Shown here piece after piece: positions 59,601-64,000 of a DNA stretch of 64,000 bases; position 1 is the stretch's first letter; each line of letters begins with the position of its first letter. A program made the position numbers and the translations under genes. The stretch is from Bactericera cockerelli (Eukaryota > Arthropoda > Insecta > Hemiptera > Triozidae): contig CM044963.1 in the NCBI GenBank assembly GCA_024516035.1, positions 21,019,321 through 21,083,320 of the forward strand, given 5' to 3'. Under the pieces are notes generated by a model. It was not told where the DNA came from. It searched no databases and was given only the letters and a program-made list of their open reading frames with translations.

Positions 59601-62600
59601 TAAATTTTATTGAAATCTTCAACTAATTTTTAAATTTTGATTTTTATTATGTCTCAATTAACCAGAAATTTCATTACCTACTGAAACATCTGGCTTTGTT
59701 GAAATCTCTACTAATGAGACTAATGTTGCTGAAAAAGTGAAAAACATTCTATTACATCTGAATCAACCGAAGTAAGTTTTTCTATATGTGTAGAATCTAT
59801 TTTTTTCTACCTTCCTTTTGTTTTGAGTTTACAAATGTTAAGTGTCTTTCTGTAATTATTTGAGTGACTACATTTACAACACTACTTATGTATATACTTC
59901 TGGTGTTTATGTGATTAAGAATTTTCAACACAGTATGTAGTATGATCTTCGTAAATGTAATTATGAATGTGTACACGTATGTATTATTGTGTACCCATCC
60001 TTTTTCATTTATTGCATGTTGGCGTAACTTGCTATGCCAGCATGTGTAGACAGTATCATTAAAAAAAAAAAAATCAAATCTACTCACCACCGATGATACA
60101 CCTGGTGTAGGCTCCGGTCATCTTCTCCAGACACAGGGACAGGGTAAGAAGAATACAAGGCAACAGGAACGTGACTCTGAAACCAACAAAGTGCAGAGAT
60201 ATTCAGATTTTGTCTAGTCTGTCCCGGTAGCTAAGTGGTAAAGGCGGCTTTCCGTGAATCCAGAAGTTCCAGAGGTCGTGGGTTCGAAACCTAGCCGGGA
60301 CATGACAAGTTATCCTCTCATTTGGGATTTTTACCACATAATAATAGGTCTTGGGCTTACTGCTGGAATAATTTTTTTAAAAAAAATCTACATCCAAGTT
60401 CAGCTTTTTATTTTTCTGATTACCTATGCTGAATATTTCTTAAGGTCCGATTTACGGTAGGGTACGATACCTAAATCTGATTCTCATTTGATTAACTCCA
60501 AATTATGTCAACCATGGCGACTCTAGCATTGTCATGCAGAAGAAATTCTTCTTCGACAGTCCTCTTCTCTTGTTGTGATTTACTCGAATTCAAACTGTTA
60601 TCTAGCATTGTTTCTACACACTAAATGAAAAACTTTGTTCACACACATGAAGGCGGGAAAAAGAATTGTCTTCTAACAGCTTTTATATGTACTACTACTT
60701 CAGGTGTAAAACGTATAAAATTGTAGAATTTATTTTATTTTTTTTATTATACTGTATTAAATATAATTTTAAGAATTCATAAACACACAGAAAAAAATGT
60801 CCCTATATGTTCACTTACCCTACCATACAGCTCATCGCCACATGAACAGTATAGTCGTTTGGATTATGATGCACACCTTCTCCGAAAAACTCATCCAAGT
60901 TTATCTGTAAATAGTAATAGTATTGGTAGTGCTTTATTTATAATGTCTGCTCGAGACATGGAGTCCGACTAAGTTACAGTAGACAAACACAGAAAAAAAA
61001 CAATGCTAAAAAATTTCAGGTACTTTTATCTTTGTGCATTTTATTAAAGAGAATTTGCAAATTTAATGTATGGACCACCTGAGCGAATATTTCTGATAAG
61101 AATATACGCAGTACTTTGTTGTTGTTGTAGCGAGCTTGGCTACTCCTGGATTGAGTGATGGTCTCCAGCCAAACTCAAGTGAAAAGTTGGCTCGTTCTGA
61201 ACCACATATTTCTATGTGCGATCAATCATCGTGAGAAATTGATCTTTTTCTTTATAGGTAAGCCATTAAACCCTTGGGAACTGCAAGCTAGCCTGTCTTT
61301 TAGGGTTAGCTTGTCCGTTATTTGTTAATAGTCTCTAGTGAAACTAGGGTTGGCTTGTCCGTTCCTGTTAATAGTCCTCTAGTGAGACACTGGTCTTCTC
61401 CCTGATAAAGCGCAAGGACTATTTTGCTAACATCAGTTATTATGAATATTAAATTCTTTATTAGATAATTAGATAATATGTTCAGTACATATAATAATTA
61501 TTACAAATAAATGAAAAAATGGAAACAATAAAAAGGAAAAAATGGATAAAAATATATACGTCCCATCTAAAGGGCGGGATTATTGCTCATGACAATCTCT
61601 TCCACTATTCCATAATTCTACCTACCAAATAAAATAATATTTTTTTTTCAAATAGGGGAAGTAGGTAAGTTGAGTTAAAATCTCACTTTCATAGGAGGTA
61701 GTTGAGCAACTTTGGGAAGATAGCCACAATTTGAAAGATGTTGCTGAAACGTCAAGCTCAGAATGTTCCTGATGCTTTGCTCTAGCTTGTATGTGGTCAT
61801 GAAATCTGCGAACACAAATTAAAAATATCCATTAAGTCTAACCGGTGATCGAAATCTGGAGATTAATGAGTCACTTTGTTCGACTTGGTTTTTATAATAG
61901 GTCCACTTATCTAACTCTTTTTGCTACTTTTTTTATTCTGCTTTGTGTACGCGTATTTTGCAATGAACCATAAAAAAATATGAAATGATGTTTTGATTTG
62001 AGTTTTACTTGACTTGACAGGAATCAGCTTGAAAAATCTAAGAAGTGAGCATTACCACCAAAAAAGGGAGATATGTTGTTTTCGATACTTAAAGACAGTT
62101 TTGTTATGTCTTTTCTGGTCGATAAAGAAACAAAGGTTTGTTTCAGGTCTGTGATAGTTTAGTTTTATATGTATTTTATTGCATGTAGTCCTTTTTAGGA
62201 CAGTATTATTGCCAGTGGCGTGTTGATTCTACAGATTTAGTCTATAGTTCTATCTTACCGGTGGAGTCTTGATGGATGTCCATGATGGAAGAGTCCACTA
62301 AGTCTTTGTCCACACTCCAGCCTTGCTCAAACCTCTGCAAAACTCCATCAGTGAAATTCTTGGGGATCTCTAAGAATGCCACCAGATAACGGGACTTAGC
62401 TTTTCTCATTGCTTCCTCCTTATTGTCGTAGATAATCTAAGAGAACAATATGAGAGGTACAAAAGATGATTAACATGGGAGAACAAATGTCCTTTTTAAA
62501 ATATTTTTACTAGGTTTGCTATAGTCGGTACCTGTTGGATTTCATCTTGATAACAATAATTCAGAAAAAAATCAAACACCTACCTATTTTAGAGGTATCG

Positions 62601-63628
62601 TGTTTTATATTTTTTACAATTCAATCGAGCTTTATTCACAATTTTTTATATAGAATGAACATAAAAATAAGTTATAAAATAAATACATAGATAATATAAA
62701 CAGAGCCTGATCAGGAGTGGTGCTAATGCCTTCGGCATTCTCTTCTTGTTTGCTTCTATAAATTTCATTGAAATAAAAGTTCATAAACTCACCATAGGAG
62801 CGTCGGGTATTTGATCTCGCCACGTTTCGATAAAGTCGCAGCTGAAGTCAAGTTGATCCTTTCCAATGCTGGACGAACAATTATAGCCGGAGCTGGAGAA
62901 TGTGGAACAGTTGTTGGCGCCGTGATTCACGATGCCTATCCGCATGGGGGGTGCAAACTTGAGGCATTCGTTGCTTTCTATAACACAGGCTACGCTCAGA
63001 ATAAAGCTAAGGAAAGAGAACATCCTGCGAACAAAGAGGAACATGCCTTAAGAACTGGCAAAGATGAATTTTTCTAACTGAACTGACTTGGTAAGTACAA
63101 AAAATTAAGGACCTCTATAAGCAGAATTCAAACCCAAGTTTTATGTAATTTTTTAAATGTCAATTTTTTTTACTATAGTAACAATTAATAGGACAAAACA
63201 TTCTCGCTAAAGGTTATCTCCTCCTTTTTCACCTACAACACAAATCGTGTAAATGGTTTCTACCACCCACCGGCAGTGGTTTGAATTTCTGGGAGACTTT
63301 ATAATAGTTTTTTTTTCAGCCTGAAAATAATCAAAATAATGAGATCGAAGAGATATTCTTACAGTCTAGAACTATAGAGAGAAAAAAAAAGTTCAATGAA
63401 CACGTAACAACATTTATTTTCTGTTATTTAGGAACGTGTATCGGATGATAAATTAGATTAAGCTAATGCACTAAGCTGTGAGAGTAAAGGGACTCTTTAG
63501 TCTCATTCTTGCAGGATAAACAGAGATTAATGTAAACTTACATAAAATTACGCTGGACCCACTTGATGTTCTTGTAGATCAAAGCCTGTGTGTGAGGCCA
63601 GAACATTGACGAGGACTTCACGTCGTAT
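56381..63628 (-). CDS. ABC transporter, ABCG/ABCH-type membrane half, nine exons, N-terminus off window
   Basis: Nine exons join in phase into about 425 codons to a stop. The order is: amphipathic start and first membrane helix, an extracellular or luminal loop with NCS sites, then five or so hydrophobic helices ending with the WPIE segment. This matches the ABC-2-type membrane domain that follows the ATPase domain in half-transporters annotated as ABCG20/ABCH in arthropods. The Walker A, Walker B and signature motifs are not in the window, so they must be encoded beyond the right edge. Substrate unknown. The ABCG versus ABCH choice is from memory of the family. Confidence 0.82.
56636..56870 (+). 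repeat. repeat family Y, near full length
   Basis: It starts ttgttgttgttgtagccagc, includes gagtgatggtctccagccaac and accacatatttctatgtgcg, and ends tatagtcctctagcgagaaa. Another long copy is at 61118-61405; a degenerate one at 57250-57460. Confidence 0.7.
57582..57918 (+). pseudogene. LINE reverse transcriptase C-terminal fragment, disrupted
   Basis: The plus frame reads CLRYILKIHWPDCVSNQHLW, RKYCWIGRTLRRQYNIVKEA and LDWNLRG, then an in-frame stop, then RVGRPRNSWRRTLDQEI, followed by another stop. The LDWN.RGK...GRPRNSWRR pattern is the usual tail of RTE/jockey-like LINE proteins (from memory). It is clearly dead. Confidence 0.75.
57978..58172 (-). repeat. dispersed repeat family X copy (minus)
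   Basis: It begins aaacgctttattaggtataa and ends gggcggggttattgcctatg plus gcaatctcttccacccaac. Confidence 0.7.
58200..58286 (-). CDS. ABC transporter exon A8
   Basis: It reads FFVVVFTRNLIESAGVCIIA then SVSSYTFTG, a membrane helix and loop just before WPIE. Acceptor TCCCAG|GT, donor CCG|GTAAGT. Confidence 0.82.
58378..58900. repeat. repeat family Z pieces and tRNA-like SINE
   Basis: The segment cgtagccatgaaacaggagc followed by tactgta.agacgcttgtgg occurs at about 58400 and 58842, and a shorter form at 7395. Between them at 58585-58735 is a tRNA-like SINE remnant on the minus strand. Confidence 0.5.
59012..59142 (-). pseudogene. second, diverged copy of the 3' part of ABC exon A7
   Basis: It reads FNLLNILLMSFVQYIYYDKP then YGSFWLGYLMLNTIGFAGIF. 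It ends at a donor (TTCT|GTAAGA). It lacks the first ~17 codons of A7 and is only about 36 bp from the A7 donor, too close for a normal intron. Most differences from A7 are at third positions. Confidence 0.75.
59179..59352 (-). CDS. ABC transporter exon A7
   Basis: It reads VRISEILAGYTVVLVLFNLL, NIGMMSFVQFVFYGKPYGNF and WLSYLMLNAIGFAGIFF, spanning two hydrophobic helices. Acceptor TTTTAG|GT, donor TTCG|GTAAGA. Confidence 0.84.
59440..60080. other. intron between ABC exons A6 and A7
   Basis: AT-rich sequence with no recognised repeat or gene. Confidence 0.45.
60088..60176 (-). CDS. ABC transporter exon A6
   Basis: It reads VTFLLPCILLTLSLCLEKMT then GAYTRCIIGG. A hydrophobic helix is followed by the cytosolic LEKMTGAYTRCIIGGV loop, equivalent to the E-K-x-G...R...AGV coupling segment of ABC-2 half-transporters. 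Acceptor TTTCAG|A, donor GTG|GTGAGT. Confidence 0.84.
60221..60376 (+). mobile_element. SINE family A copy
   Basis: Head gtcccggtagctaagtggta, B box gggttcgaaaccta, tail through cttactgctggaataatt, then truncated. Confidence 0.8.
60819..60904 (-). CDS. ABC transporter exon A5
   Basis: It reads INLDEFFGEGVHHNPNDYTV then HVAMSCMVG. Acceptor TTTACAG|A, donor AGG|GTAAGT. It precedes the helix in exon A6. Confidence 0.8.
61118..61405 (+). repeat. repeat family Y copy
   Basis: It starts ttgttgttgtagcgagcttgg and ends with two partial copies of tagtcctctagtgagacactg-like sequence. Confidence 0.65.
61442..61605 (-). repeat. dispersed repeat family X copy (minus)
   Basis: It begins tattaaattctttattaga and ends ctaaagggcgggattattgc plus caatctcttccac. 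Confidence 0.6.
61687..61805 (-). CDS. ABC transporter exon A4
   Basis: It reads FMTTYKLEQSIRNILSLTFQ, QHLSNCGYLPKVAQLPPMK, part of the external loop. Acceptor TTCGCAG|A, donor AAA|GTGAGA. Confidence 0.78.
62259..62436 (-). CDS. ABC transporter exon A3
   Basis: It reads IIYDNKEEAMRKAKSRYLVA, FLEIPKNFTDGVLQRFEQGW and SVDKDLVDSSIMDIHQDST. The FxxNFTDxL pattern is usual in the large loop of ABCG/ABCH membrane domains. Acceptor TCTTAG|A, donor CCG|GTAAGA. Confidence 0.82.
62615..62752 (-). repeat. dispersed repeat, family X-like (minus)
   Basis: It begins caatcgagctttattcaca and ends atgccttcggcattctcttc. The same end (gccaacggcattctcttcaa) is near 26150. Confidence 0.5.
62793..63024 (-). CDS. 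ABC transporter exon A2
   Basis: It reads MFSFLSFILSVACVIESNEC, KFAPPMRIGIVNHGANNCST and DFSCDFIETWRDQIPDAPM. A first membrane helix is followed by a loop with several cysteines and N-x-S/T sites. Acceptor TCGCAG|G, donor ATG|GTGAGT. The plus-strand frame at 62811-63077 is its shadow. Confidence 0.83.
63542..63628 (-). CDS. ABC transporter exon A1 (first in window)
   Basis: It reads YDVKSSSMFWPHTQALIYKN then IKWVQRNFM, the cytosolic lead-in to the first membrane helix in exon A2. Acceptor ATATAG|A, donor TAT|GTAAGT. Its 5' neighbour lies further right or off the window. Confidence 0.8.
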
Positions 63629-64000
63629 CTATATGGATCAACAAATGAAATTTTCTGAAAGCAGATAGTTGAAATGATATTTTAAAAAGTTATCCATCAA
63701 AAGATGATGATTTCTAAAACCCGGCACCGAAATTTGAGTAGCTGGTTTGCAAGTTTCCAACAAATGGAGGCTAAAACTACCATCGTGATAATTATGACCA
63801 TGCAGTTGAAAGTCACGTTAAACCAAAAAAAAAAAAGAAAAAAAAAAAGAGTAAATTAATCGTAGGTACGATTCCATGATTGTAATGTAGCATTTGATTC
63901 ATTTGGTTTTCCATGGAGTTCTACAGTCTTTACCACAAATTGAATAATGACATTAATCATAAATAATTTTTAGATTCCACAGTTTGTTATACAGTCTTGG
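63629..64000. other. intron sequence upstream of ABC exon A1
   Basis: AT-rich, with an A-rich run at 63820-63850 and a short SINE S-like phrase (gtagctggtttgcaag). No exon was recognised up to the window edge. Confidence 0.4.

Noticed and set aside
62811..63077. 88-codon plus-strand frame
   Set aside because: Antisense of ABC transporter exon A2, which has correct splice sites and phase.

Overview
The window is animal nuclear DNA: AT-rich, full of spliceosomal introns with GTRAGT-type donors, and crowded with tRNA-derived SINEs. An ABCG/ABCH-type transporter, a THAP/P-element-type transposase gene and many invertebrate-type repeats suggest an arthropod or a related invertebrate. I cannot name the species from sequence alone. 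All three protein-coding genes run on the minus strand.

Layout from left to right. Positions 355-46300 hold 27 exons of the gene for SPT6, the histone chaperone and transcription elongation factor. The start codon is at 46300 and the last exon visible here encodes the first SH2 domain; the rest of the C-terminus lies off the left edge. I joined all 27 exons by hand and the splice phases agree throughout, giving about 1434 residues from M1 to the edge. Positions 47345-54845 hold a 3-exon, 930-codon THAP-domain/P-element-type transposase gene (THAP9-like) flanked by diverged inverted repeats of roughly 250 bp. Positions 56381-63628 hold the last nine exons of an ABC transporter; its nucleotide-binding domain would lie beyond the right edge. 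There is one ordinary tRNA gene, tRNA-Ala(AGC), at 12282-12354.

The most unusual feature is in SPT6. At most exons from exon 10 onwards (37 kb down to the left edge), the intron next to the exon is filled by a tandem array whose unit contains the splice junction itself: a few to about 140 nt of the exon end plus the donor or acceptor, repeated from 2 to about 30 times. Exons 1-5 have none. Where array copies differ from the functional exon, the differences are nearly all synonymous. In exon 18 the array is open in the coding frame and offers 11 extra in-frame donors, so it could lengthen the protein. A perfect 2549-bp tandem duplication (30729-33277 and 33278-35826) also duplicates exon 11 in frame.

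The remaining sequence is dispersed repeats: at least five tRNA-derived SINE families (some with clear target-site duplications), a LINE-like 3' tail family with an AATAAA tail, three TTAA-flanked MITEs, fold-back elements, a CA microsatellite, and three decayed reverse-transcriptase-type protein fragments.
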